Shown piece by piece: positions 45,102-53,047 of a stretch of DNA of 64,000 nucleotides (within the stretch, counting starts at the first letter, position 1; each line of letters opens with the position of its first letter). The position numbers and the translations under genes were made by a program. Under the pieces are notes generated by a model, which was not told the origin of the DNA, did no database searches, and saw only the letters and a list, made by a program, of their open reading frames with translations. This DNA is from an uncultured Acidimicrobiales bacterium. GTDB taxonomy: Bacteria > Actinomycetota > Acidimicrobiia > Acidimicrobiales > SZUA-35. Location: assembly GCA_937922045.1 (NCBI GenBank), contig CAKZXA010000010.1, forward strand, positions 113,977 through 177,976, in the 5' to 3' direction.

Positions 45102-46390
45102 CGCTGGCTCGCCTTCAGCGCTCGGGCGAGGTCTTCGTTGATGTCTTCGGGATCCTCGAGCCCGACCGAGAGCCGGATGAGATCCTCACCGATGCCGGCC
45201 GCTTCCAGATCGACGCCGCTCATCTGCTGGTGGGTGGTGCTGGCCGGGTGAATCACGAGTGTCTTTGCATCGCCGATGTTGGCGAGGTGCGACGCCAGCT
45301 GGACCGCCTCGATGAACTTGCGTCCCGCTTCCCGTCCTCCCTTGACACCGAAACTGAGTATCGATCCGGCGCCCTTGGGGTAGAGGCGTTTGGCCAGCTC
45401 ATGATCGGGGTGGGATACAACCCTCGGATGGCGAACCCAGCCGACAGCATCGTTTGCTTGCAACATGTCGAGCACGGCATCGGTGTTCTGCACGTGTCGA
45501 GCCATGCGCAGGGGCAGGGTCTCGACCCCCTGGAGGATTTGGAAGGCGTTGGCAGGACTCATAGCGGCGCCGAAGTCTCGTAAACCTTCGGCTCGGGCCC
45601 GCATCCCAAGCGCGTTTGGTCCGTACTCTTCGGCGAAGGTGAGTCCGTGGTAGCCAGCGTAGGGTTCGGTCAGGGTTGGGTGCTTGCCAGCTGCGATCCA
45701 GTCGAAACGGCCTCCGTCGACGATCACGCCACCGAGGGCAACGCCGTGGCCTCCAAGAAATTTGGTGGCCGAGTGCATGACGACGTCGGCGCCGTGTTCG
45801 ATCGGTCGGATCAGGTAGGGCGAGGCAAAGGTCGAGTCGACCATAAGCGGTAGGTCGCTGGCGTGGGCGACGTCGGCGACCGCCTGGATATCGAGCACCT
45901 CTATCCCCGGGTTGCCGAGCGTCTCAGCGAACACGATCTTCGTGTTCGGTTGGATGGCGGCCGCGAACGCTTCGGGGTCGCGTGGATCGACGAAGGTGGT
46001 GGTTATCCCGAACCGGGGCAAGGTCAGGTTCATCATGTTGTGTGAGCCGCCGTAGATGTTGCGAGAGGCCACGATGTGGTCGCCTGCGCTCAACAGCGAC
46101 GTTACCGCCACATGGAGAGCGGCTTGCCCGCTCGCTGTACACACCGCACCGGCGCCACCTTCGAGGGCCGCGATTCGCTCTTCCAGCACAGCCACCGTCG
46201 GATTCGAAATCCGACTGTAGAGATGGCCTGGCACCTCAAGGTTGAACAGGGCGGCTGCGGTGTCGGTGTCGGGGAAGCTGTACGACGTGGTGAAATAGAT
46301 GGGCACGGCCCTGGCCCCGGTGGTCGGGTCAGGCTCCTGTCCGGCGTGCAGGCTAAGCGTGTCGAATCGCAAAAGGTCGGGCTCGATCAT
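45098..46390 (-). CDS. metY: MetY, O-acetylhomoserine sulfhydrylase
   Basis: 430 aa PLP enzyme. [20 protein letters not shown] start, [54 protein letters not shown], and the PLP Lys in [12 protein letters not shown] (about residue 210). The Y-F-T-T-S-Y and long form (430 aa versus about 390 in MetB/MetC) identify the MetY branch, which makes homocysteine from O-acetylhomoserine and sulfide. First gene of the pair with the alpha/beta hydrolase. Confidence 0.93.
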   Translation of the reverse strand: MIEPDLLRFDTLSLHAGQEPDPTTGARAVPIYFTTSYSFPDTDTAAALFNLEVPGHLYSRISNPTVAVLEERIAALEGGAGAVCTASGQAALHVAVTSLLSAGDHIVASRNIYGGSHNMMNLTLPRFGITTTFVDPRDPEAFAAAIQPNTKIVFAETLGNPGIEVLDIQAVADVAHASDLPLMVDSTFASPYLIRPIEHGADVVMHSATKFLGGHGVALGGVIVDGGRFDWIAAGKHPTLTEPYAGYHGLTFAEEYGPNALGMRARAEGLRDFGAAMSPANAFQILQGVETLPLRMARHVQNTDAVLDMLQANDAVGWVRHPRVVSHPDHELAKRLYPKGAGSILSFGVKGGREAGRKFIEAVQLASHLANIGDAKTLVIHPASTTHQQMSGVDLEAAGIGEDLIRLSVGLEDPEDINEDLARALKASQR

Positions 46391-46447
46391 GGCCTAAGCT
46401 TATGCAGCCTGAAGCCGAGGGACACGAGCCTTGTGGCCTGAGGCCTG

Positions 46448-46963
46448 TTAGACCACTTGCCAGGCCCAGATCGACCAGGTTGCGATCATGATCAGACCGA
46501 GAACGAGATCGATCAGCACACTGAAGCCGAAACCCTTAGCCATGCCCTTGGTTGCAGTCCACGCTGCTGAAAGATCCTTCTTGAGTAGGAACTCGGTGCC
46601 CAGTACGCCGGCGAGTGCGCCGACGATGACACCGACAACCGGGATGAGGAAGAAGCCGATGACGGCGCCGATCAGGGCACCGAGTTGAGCCCAGCCGGAT
46701 GCCCCTGATGCCTCCGAGGTGCGTTTGGGGATGATGAGCCCCTTGACGAAACTGGCAGCCACGATTGCGCCCATCACCGCGAGAACGATCCAGCCCAACG
46801 TTGAGAACCCGACCATGAGCCCGTAGACCACGGCGACGGCCAGTATGAGGACCAGACCGGGGATGACGGGCACGATTATGCCGGCCAGGCCGATCACCAT
46901 GACGACCGCCGCCGCCACCGTCCACAGCATCTCGGCATCTTCTGTTGTGGCTAGCGGGTCCAT
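46448..46963 (-). CDS. DUF456 family membrane protein
   Basis: 171 aa with four to five membrane helices, GLAGIIVPVIPGLVLILAVA and the glycine-rich LGALIGAVIGFFLIPVVGVI block, the pattern of DUF456. Function unknown. Its ATG overlaps the preceding DUF1697 stop by 1 nt (TGATG). Confidence 0.85.
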   Translation of the reverse strand: MDPLATTEDAEMLWTVAAAVVMVIGLAGIIVPVIPGLVLILAVAVVYGLMVGFSTLGWIVLAVMGAIVAASFVKGLIIPKRTSEASGASGWAQLGALIGAVIGFFLIPVVGVIVGALAGVLGTEFLLKKDLSAAWTATKGMAKGFGFSVLIDLVLGLIMIATWSIWAWQVV

Positions 46964-47505
46964 CAGCGGCCGAGCTCGGTCGATGCCAGGTCGACGAGGG
47001 CGTTGACCGTACGCCAGTTGCGGGCTGTAACCGTGATGCCCAGGGAACGCTCCATTGCGGCATAGGTCAGCTTCGACCCGGCCACCCCCTTGTCGTAGTC
47101 GAAATAGAGTTCGCCGTTGGCTATGGCTAGGCGATCAGGGGCGAACCGCTCCACGTCGATGTCATCGATAGAGGAGGGAGCCGGATCACAGAAGCCAACG
47201 TGCAAAAGCTTGGGGAAGGCGGCCGAATCGGGGAAGGGGTTGGCGGCGATGGTGGCCGATAGCTGCTCGACGGTTCGGGCCATGAGCGGCACGCCCACGT
47301 CGAACGTCTTGGTCAGCACGGTTCGAACCGCCTCGATGGCGGTGGCCTCGTCATCGTCGAAGCTGGCCACAATGTTGCCCGACTGGAGGTAGGTGCGCGG
47401 CTCGACGAAGCCGGCTGCAGCCAGGGCCTCGCGAAGCGGCGCCATTGCTACCTTGTTGTGCCCGCCGACGTTGACGCCGCGCAGCAGGAAGATCCAGCGG
47501 GTCAC
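46963..47505 (-). CDS. DUF1697 family protein
   Basis: About 180 aa. WIFLLRGVNVGGHNKVAM and TYLQSGNIVAS are DUF1697 hallmarks, with VGFCDPAPSSI and ELYFDYDKGVAGSKLT later. GTG at 47505 is 2 nt after the MBL stop; ATG at 47532 gives 9 extra residues and a 25-nt overlap. Function unknown. Sits between the MBL gene and DUF456 with no free spacing, so the four genes from mscR to DUF456 look like one operon. Confidence 0.82.
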   Translation of the reverse strand: MTRWIFLLRGVNVGGHNKVAMAPLREALAAAGFVEPRTYLQSGNIVASFDDDEATAIEAVRTVLTKTFDVGVPLMARTVEQLSATIAANPFPDSAAFPKLLHVGFCDPAPSSIDDIDVERFAPDRLAIANGELYFDYDKGVAGSKLTYAAMERSLGITVTARNWRTVNALVDLASTELGR

Positions 47506-47507
47506 GT

Positions 47508-48137
47508 CTATCCGCTCTGTTCGGCCCGCCATGCTGGAAGGCTGGCGGCTTCGGCGCCGATCGAGGTGGAGTCGCCATGTCCGGTATGTACCACGGTCTC
47601 GCTCGGCAAAGTAAACAGCTTGTGCTCGATCGAATCGAGGATCAGGTCGTAGCTGCTGAATGACCGGCCGGTTGCACCCGGCCCACCGTTGAACAGGGTG
47701 TCGCCGCTGAAGACGAGGCCTTCGGCCGCGCTATGGAGACAGCAGCCGCCGGGGGAGTGACCCGGTGTGTGGAGAACGGTCAGCTCGTTTCCACCGACGG
47801 TGATCAGCTGGCCATCGGCCAGCGAGTTGTCGACCCTTCGGTCGGGGTAGAGCGCCTCCCACAGCATCGTGTCCTCGGGGTGGAGGTAGATGGGGGCGCC
47901 GGTTTCATCGGCCAGCTCGGCTGCGGCGTTGATGTGATCGTTGTGGCCGTGGGTGGAGAAGATGGCCTTGAGCGTGCGTTCGCCGATGGCGTCTCGGATG
48001 GGCCGATGATCGTGGGCCGCGTCGAGCACAATGGCCTCGTTGTCGTCGCCGATGATCCAGACATTGTTGTCTACTTCAAAGTCGCCGCCGTCGAGGCTGA
48101 AGATTCCTGAGGTGATGACGTGATCGAGCCGGAACAT
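47508..48137 (-). CDS. Metallo-beta-lactamase-fold hydrolase linked to MscR
   Basis: 209 aa. Two-metal site STHGHNDHINAA (H-x-H-x-D-H), His in LHTPGHSPGG, Asp in FSGDTLF and His in VHTGHGDSTS. ATG at 48137 overlaps the mscR stop by 1 nt; a long in-frame extension upstream only reads through mscR in another frame. In mycobacteria an MBL protein also follows mscR. By analogy it may hydrolyse S-formylmycothiol to formate and mycothiol; this is inference. Confidence 0.85.
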   Translation of the reverse strand: MFRLDHVITSGIFSLDGGDFEVDNNVWIIGDDNEAIVLDAAHDHRPIRDAIGERTLKAIFSTHGHNDHINAAAELADETGAPIYLHPEDTMLWEALYPDRRVDNSLADGQLITVGGNELTVLHTPGHSPGGCCLHSAAEGLVFSGDTLFNGGPGATGRSFSSYDLILDSIEHKLFTLPSETVVHTGHGDSTSIGAEAASLPAWRAEQSG

Positions 48138-49222
48138 CAGATGATCACCACCGAACGAAGGACCTCGCCGCGTTCCATCTTGTGGAAGGCTTCTTCGACG
48201 TCGTCGATGGCGATCGTCTCGGAAACGAATCCGTCGAGGTTGAGGCGTCCCTGAAGGTAAAGGTCGATGAGCATGGGAAAGTCTCGACTCGGGAGGCAAT
48301 CGCCGTACCAGCTCGACTTGAGGGCCCCGCCCCGTCCGAACAACTCGATGAACGGCAGCTTGATCTCCATCGTCGGGTTCGGCACGCCGACGAGAACGAC
48401 GGTTCCGGCCAGGTCGCGGGCGTAGAACGCCTGCTCGTAGGTTTGGGGCAGGCCGATGGCCTCGATGGCCACATCTACCCCATTGCCGTCGGTCAGTTCC
48501 CTGATCTTCTCCACCGGGTCGACGTTGGTTGAGTTGATCGTGTGGGTGGCGCCGAAGCCCTTGGCCCATTCGAGCTTTGTGTCGTCGATGTCTACGGCGA
48601 TGATGGTCTTGGCTCCGGCCAGGCGGGCGCCTTCCAGCGCCGCATTGCCAACACCACCGCAGCCGAAGACGGCCACGGTGTCGCCGCGCCCAACCTCGCC
48701 GGTATTGACCGCGGCGCCGATGCCGGCCATCACGCCGCAACCGAGAAGACCAGCGACTTCGGGCTTGGCCGCAGGATCGACCTTGGTGCATTGGCCAGCA
48801 GCGACCAACGTCTTCTCGCAGAAGGCACCGATACCAAGGGCGGGTGAGAGTTCGGTGCCGTCGGTCAGTGTCATCTTTTGGGTGGCGTTGTGGGTGGCGA
48901 AGCAGTACTGGGGCTTGCCCCGGAGACAGGATCGACACTGGCCGCAAACGGCCCGCCAGTTAAGAATTACGTAGTCGCCGGGAGCAACGTCGGTGACATC
49001 TTCGCCCACGCTCTCGACCACACCGGCCGCCTCGTGCCCGAGGAGGAAGGGGAACTCGTCGTTGATGCCGCCCTCTCGGTAGTGGAGGTCGGTATGGCAG
49101 ACACCACAGGCCTGCACCTTGACCACAGCTTCGCCGGGGCCAGGGTCAGGAATGATGATTGTCTCGACCGAAACCGGCTCTCCCTTGGCTTTGGCGATGA
49201 CGCCTCGGACTTCCTGCGGCAT
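48137..49222 (-). CDS. mscR: MscR-like S-(hydroxymethyl)mycothiol dehydrogenase
   Basis: 361 aa zinc MDR enzyme. [17 protein letters not shown] start, catalytic Cys in [30 protein letters not shown], four structural Cys in [15 protein letters not shown], Rossmann [25 protein letters not shown] with the C-terminal [18 protein letters not shown] matches mycothiol-dependent formaldehyde dehydrogenases. It oxidises the formaldehyde-mycothiol adduct. ATG at 49222 has AGGGGG upstream; the longer start at 49249 is less likely. Followed by the MBL gene as in mycobacteria. Confidence 0.88.
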   Translation of the reverse strand: MPQEVRGVIAKAKGEPVSVETIIIPDPGPGEAVVKVQACGVCHTDLHYREGGINDEFPFLLGHEAAGVVESVGEDVTDVAPGDYVILNWRAVCGQCRSCLRGKPQYCFATHNATQKMTLTDGTELSPALGIGAFCEKTLVAAGQCTKVDPAAKPEVAGLLGCGVMAGIGAAVNTGEVGRGDTVAVFGCGGVGNAALEGARLAGAKTIIAVDIDDTKLEWAKGFGATHTINSTNVDPVEKIRELTDGNGVDVAIEAIGLPQTYEQAFYARDLAGTVVLVGVPNPTMEIKLPFIELFGRGGALKSSWYGDCLPSRDFPMLIDLYLQGRLNLDGFVSETIAIDDVEEAFHKMERGEVLRSVVII

Positions 49223-49358
49223 GGGTTCCCCCTGTTGGCTTCTAGACACGTGCGCATGGTGTTGGTGCGAGACTAGCCCAACGGATTCCTTTTTGGCATC
49301 CCTCCAAAGAGGTCGAGATGCTCTACCGATTTGCTGGTGCCCCTGGTAGACCAGAGGT

Positions 49359-50306
49359 ATGGGTTATGTAGGCAGTACCTCTTGCAGCCGAGCTGTTGCC
49401 TCCCTCATGATCGCCGTGGGATTGTTGAGCGCCTGCACCGCGGGTGCCGGCGACGGTGACGTCGCCGAAATTGTCGAGGATGAATCGGGCCGGGTAGAAC
49501 TAACCCCGGTCGATGAATCCGATGATGTGTCGACTGGTTCTTCTTCTCAGCTCGGCGCTGTCATCGTGGCCAACTCGCCCGGTTCGGTCAGCGTGAACGG
49601 CACCCAACGGATGATGACGGCCATTCTTGGCTCGGGTGTGCCCTACCTCGGTGGACCCGACATTGCGGCCACCGTCTTGTTCCATAGTCCGAGCGGTGGC
49701 GACCCGATCAGGGTCGAAGCCGACTGGGTGACGACAGACGTCTCACCACTAGGGCTCTACGTGAGCCTGATCGATTTTGCTGAAGATGGTGTGTGGGGTG
49801 TGGCTGTCGAGCTTGACGGCGAGGTCACCGACACCGCCCTGTACGAAGTGGTACAAGCGTCGGCAACGCCACAACCAGGCGCCCTGGCCCCACTATCGAT
49901 CACACCAATATCGGCCGATGTTGACGATCTGGCTGAGATCACAACCGACCCTGAGCCGGACCCATCCTTCTATGAGCTGTCGATTGGCGATGCGGTGGCC
50001 AACGGTCGGCCCAGCATCGTTGTCTTTTCTACACCGGCCTTCTGTGAGACAGCGTTGTGTGGCCCGACGACCGACATCGTGAAGGCCGCAGTGGCTAGCC
50101 GGGGCGATGTCGACGTTGTCCACGTCGAGCCGTTCGACATCGCCCAGGCGCAACAGGGCGTGAAGGTGCCGATCGAGGCCTTGGCCGAGTGGGGTATCGT
50201 CACCGAACCGTGGGTCTTCGTCGTCGATGCTGAGGGAAAGGTCGTGCGGTCCTTCGAAGGAATCCTCGGCCAGGAGGAGCTCATCCTGGCGCTGGAAGAG
50301 GTTTGA
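49359..50306 (+). CDS. Lipoprotein with C-terminal thioredoxin-like domain
   Basis: 315 aa. Signal peptide ending in the lipobox L-S-A-C (about residue 26), then an acidic linker, a beta-rich middle domain (residues about 65-165) and a C-terminal thioredoxin-like fold: [19 protein letters not shown] (Cys spaced C-x4-C), then [29 protein letters not shown]. The C-x4-C and G-P-T pattern recurs in exported actinobacterial proteins of unknown role; it is not the C-x2-C of classical thioredoxins. ATG start. Upstream of the ilvBN leader. Confidence 0.75.
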   Translation: MGYVGSTSCSRAVASLMIAVGLLSACTAGAGDGDVAEIVEDESGRVELTPVDESDDVSTGSSSQLGAVIVANSPGSVSVNGTQRMMTAILGSGVPYLGGPDIAATVLFHSPSGGDPIRVEADWVTTDVSPLGLYVSLIDFAEDGVWGVAVELDGEVTDTALYEVVQASATPQPGALAPLSITPISADVDDLAEITTDPEPDPSFYELSIGDAVANGRPSIVVFSTPAFCETALCGPTTDIVKAAVASRGDVDVVHVEPFDIAQAQQGVKVPIEALAEWGIVTEPWVFVVDAEGKVVRSFEGILGQEELILALEEV

Positions 50307-50356
50307 ACACAGCAGTCCTGGTACATGGGTTGGCACCGGCGCTGCTTCCTGGTTGA

Positions 50357-50413
50357 ATGAAGTCGATGACACAGATCACGCAGGTCGCCGAGATTGTAGT
50401 AGTACTTATGTAG
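50357..50413 (+). CDS. ilvBN leader peptide
   Basis: An 18-codon reading frame, MKSMTQITQVAEIVVVLM, with five branched-chain amino-acid codons in a row (Ile-Val-Val-Val-Leu) just before the stop. It is followed by a GC-rich stem and a terminator before ilvB. This is the arrangement of a branched-chain-amino-acid attenuator. A second ATG at 50366 gives a 15-residue form with GAAG upstream; neither start has a strong ribosome binding site. Confidence 0.8.
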   Translation: MKSMTQITQVAEIVVVLM

Positions 50414-50475
50414 CGCACGTTGCTGCTTCATTGTTGCGTGCGCAAAGCCTCCCTCGGGGAGGCTTTCTCGCTTTT
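50413..50475 (+). promoter_or_regulatory. ilvBN attenuator: upstream stem plus intrinsic terminator
   Basis: Stem A: GCGCACG (50413-50419) pairs with CGTGCGC (50437-50443). Immediately after it AAAGCCTCCC-TCG-GGGAGGCTTT (50444-50466) forms a perfect 10-bp stem followed by CTCGCTTTT, an intrinsic terminator. A ribosome stalled on the leader's Ile/Val/Leu codons would sit at the 5' arm of stem A, since those codons end at 50407. The precise antiterminator pairing is not resolved. Confidence 0.8.
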
Positions 50476-50569
50476 CACGGTCAACCCGTTGACTCGTCGT
50501 CGCAAGAGCAAACGAACCAGACACGACAAACTCAACAGAAACCCAACAGAGACAAAGAATCGAAGGATC

Positions 50570-52387
50570 ATGTCGGACCAAGAACCGATCAGACTCAACG
50601 GGGGGCAAGCCCTCATCAAAAGCCTGGAGATGGAAGGCGTAGAGGTAATCTTTGGCTACCCAGGTGGCGCAATCCTCCCGGTCTACGACCCGATAATCGA
50701 TTCCAAGATTCGTCACGTACTGGTACGCCACGAACAGGGAGCGGGCCACGCGGCTGAGGGTTACGCCCACGCCACCGGCCGCCCTGGTGTCTGCATGGTG
50801 ACGTCCGGGCCGGCCGCCACCAACATCGTCACCCCGCTGGCCGACGCCTACCTCGACTCGGTGCCCATGGTGTGTATCACCGGCCAGGTGGCGCTGGCTG
50901 CGATCGGCACCGACGCTTTCCAGGAGTGCGACACCACCGGGATCACCCGCTCGGTCACCAAGCACAACATGCTGGTGACCCGAGCCGAAGATATCCCGAT
51001 GGCGGTCAAGGAAGCTTTCCATATCGCCACCACCGGTCGCCCTGGTCCCGTGCTCATCGACATCCCCAAGAACATTGTGGATGCCAACAACCCCGACGCC
51101 TATTTCGACTTTGTCTACCCCGACACCGTCGATCTACCCGGGTACAGCCCCGATGGCCGCCCCAGCGATGATTCGATCGACGCCGCTCTTGAACTGCTGG
51201 CCGCGGCCGAACGTCCCGTCCTTTACGTCGGTGGCGGCGTGCTCAAGGCTCGGGCCGCCGAAGCGGTACTTCGGTTGGCCGAGATGGGCGACATCCCGGT
51301 GGTGACCACGCTCATGGCCCGAGGCGCTGTCCCCGATGATCACGAGCTTTGCCTTGGCATGCCCGGCATGCACGGCAACTACACCGCGGTCACCGCTATT
51401 CAGCGCTGCGATCTGCTGATCGCTATGGGTTCCCGGTTCGACGATCGGGTCACGGGCAAGGTCGGGGCCTTCGCTCCCGATGCCAAGGTGATCCATGTCG
51501 ATATCGACCCGGCCGAGCATGGCAAGGTTCGGATTCCCGAAGTTTCTGTCGTTGGCGATTGTCGTCTGGTCTGCGAGGCCTTGTTGGCTAAGCTTGAGGT
51601 CAAGGGTGGCGCTTCGGCCTTCGCCGATCACACACCATGGCGCCAGCAGGTTTCCGGCTGGCAGGAAAAGTATCCTCTGGTCTACCAGAGCTCTGAGTCC
51701 GGCGAGCTCCTGAAGCCTCAGCACGTGATCGAGTCGTTGCGAGACAGCTGCCCGCCCGACACCATCGTCACCTCCGGCGTTGGCCAGCATCAGATGTTTG
51801 CCAGCCAGTATTGGACGTTCAACCACCCCTACACCTGGATCAACTCTGGCGGTCTGGGCACGATGGGCTTTTCCATACCGGCCGCCATCGGGGCCAAGGC
51901 CGCCTACCCGGATCGCATGGTCTGGGCGGTCGACGGGGATGGCTGCTTCCAAATGACGGCTCAGGAGCTGATCACCGCTTCGGTGGAGAAGATCCCGATC
52001 AAGGTGGCTCTGCTGAACAATGCCTATCTCGGCATGGTTCGGCAGTGGCAGGAGTTGTTCTACGACAACCGCTACTCCGAGGTCTACCTGTCGCACGACA
52101 TGCCCGACTATGTGAAGTGGGCCGAGTCGATGGGCTGCGTGGCCTTCCGCGTTGAGGACCCAGACGAGATAGCGGCAACGATCGCCAAGGCCAACGCGAT
52201 CAACGACCGCCCTGTGGTCGTCGAGTTCCGGTGTGTTGAGGAAGAGAATGTGTTCCCGATGGTGCCAGCCGGCGGTTCAAACGATGACATCATCGTCGAC
52301 CCGTCCCAGGAACAACCCGCCCATAGCACCGCGGCGCAAGACGCTTCGATGACGGACGCCCAACGAACAGGGGAGAAAGCCAAATGA
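50570..52387 (+). CDS. ilvB: IlvB, acetolactate synthase large subunit
   Basis: 605 aa, thiamine-diphosphate and FAD enzyme, first committed step of valine, leucine and isoleucine synthesis. IFGYPGGAILPVYD, the catalytic Glu in LVRHEQGAGHAAEGYA, GRPGVCMVTSGPAATNIVT, WAVDGDGCFQMTAQEL and the ThDP N-N motif VALLNNAYLGMVRQWQELF. ATG at 50570 has AAGGA upstream; the longer frame from 50420 reads through the attenuator. Overlaps ilvN by 4 nt. Confidence 0.97.
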   Translation: MSDQEPIRLNGGQALIKSLEMEGVEVIFGYPGGAILPVYDPIIDSKIRHVLVRHEQGAGHAAEGYAHATGRPGVCMVTSGPAATNIVTPLADAYLDSVPMVCITGQVALAAIGTDAFQECDTTGITRSVTKHNMLVTRAEDIPMAVKEAFHIATTGRPGPVLIDIPKNIVDANNPDAYFDFVYPDTVDLPGYSPDGRPSDDSIDAALELLAAAERPVLYVGGGVLKARAAEAVLRLAEMGDIPVVTTLMARGAVPDDHELCLGMPGMHGNYTAVTAIQRCDLLIAMGSRFDDRVTGKVGAFAPDAKVIHVDIDPAEHGKVRIPEVSVVGDCRLVCEALLAKLEVKGGASAFADHTPWRQQVSGWQEKYPLVYQSSESGELLKPQHVIESLRDSCPPDTIVTSGVGQHQMFASQYWTFNHPYTWINSGGLGTMGFSIPAAIGAKAAYPDRMVWAVDGDGCFQMTAQELITASVEKIPIKVALLNNAYLGMVRQWQELFYDNRYSEVYLSHDMPDYVKWAESMGCVAFRVEDPDEIAATIAKANAINDRPVVVEFRCVEEENVFPMVPAGGSNDDIIVDPSQEQPAHSTAAQDASMTDAQRTGEKAK

Positions 52388-52908
52388 CCCGTCCTGGAGA
52401 ACTCGAAAACCACACCATTGTTGTCCGCGTCGAAAACAAGGCTGGAGTCTTGGCCCGAGTGGCCGACCTCTTCGCTCGCCGCGGCTACAACATCTTCTCG
52501 CTGGCCGTCGCTCCAACCAACGATGAGCGGTTTTCCAAGATCACCATTGTGGTCACCGTGGAATCGACGCCCCTCGATCAGATCGTGAAGCAGCTGTTCA
52601 AGCTCGTCAACGTGGTGGAGATCGCCCAGTTGCCAGCCGATCAGTCGGTTGAGCGAGAGTTGTTGTTGGCGACGGTCGACGCACCGGCAAAGACTCGCGG
52701 CGAGGTACTTGAGATCGTCGACATCTTCGAGGGCAAGATCGTTGCGGTGTCAGGGGAACAGCTCACCGTTAGCCTCGATGGCAGGCCAGACAAGCTCGAT
52801 GATTTCGAGGCCTTGCTCTCGGAGTACACAATTAGTGATCTTCAGCGTTCCGGGCGAATCGCTCTACCGAAGATCGGTCGTCAGGCCGCCCGGCTACGGG
52901 CCGTCTAG
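52384..52908 (+). CDS. ilvN: IlvN, acetolactate synthase regulatory subunit
   Basis: 174 aa, two ACT-like domains. VVRVENKAGVLARVADLFAR, RGYNIFSLAVAPT and DQIVKQLFKLVNVV are the regulatory-subunit signatures that bind valine. The C-terminal half (ELLLATVDAPAKTRGEVLEI) is complete. ATG overlaps the ilvB stop (ATGA). Usually followed by ilvC, which is not here: pcrA follows instead after a strong hairpin. Confidence 0.96.
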   Translation: MTRPGELENHTIVVRVENKAGVLARVADLFARRGYNIFSLAVAPTNDERFSKITIVVTVESTPLDQIVKQLFKLVNVVEIAQLPADQSVERELLLATVDAPAKTRGEVLEIVDIFEGKIVAVSGEQLTVSLDGRPDKLDDFEALLSEYTISDLQRSGRIALPKIGRQAARLRAV

Positions 52909-52950
52909 GCAAGCCGACGTCGACTGGTCCTTGACAGATCAAGCCTGATT

Positions 52951-53001
52951 CGAGGTCGGCGCGCTCCGGTGTCATTGTGACACTGCAGCGCGCCGACCTC
53001 G
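52951..53001. terminator. 51-nt near-perfect hairpin between ilvN and pcrA
   Basis: A long inverted repeat: outer arms CGAGGTCGGCGCGC and GCGCGCCGACCTCG (14 bp, perfect), then an inner segment that continues to pair through GTGTCA-TTG-TGACAC with one mismatch and one G-T pair. About 24 base pairs with a 3-nt loop. No U-tract. It lies 42 nt after the ilvN stop and 46 nt before the pcrA start, so it may end ilvBN transcription. Confidence 0.65.
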
Positions 53002-53047
53002 CGTCTGCACCTCGGTGAGTCATCGACAAACTAGGGTGGAGGGTACG

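Noticed and set aside
44292-46390. Calling the alpha/beta hydrolase next to metY a MetX homoserine acetyltransferase
   Set aside because: It is about 100 residues shorter than MetX and lacks the MetX nucleophile and lid signatures; only the fold and the neighbourhood agree.
48137-48947. Long N-terminal extension of the MBL hydrolase reading frame
   Set aside because: It reads through mscR in another frame with Arg/His-rich composition. The MBL fold begins at the ATG at 48137, which overlaps the mscR stop.
50420-50569. 50-residue N-terminal extension of IlvB
   Set aside because: It would translate the terminator hairpin and adjacent leader region. The normal IlvB N terminus starts at 50570 with a ribosome binding site.
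51134-52096. Minus-strand 320-codon frame opposite ilvB
   Set aside because: Antisense of a highly conserved enzyme; composition and lack of start signals mark it as a shadow.
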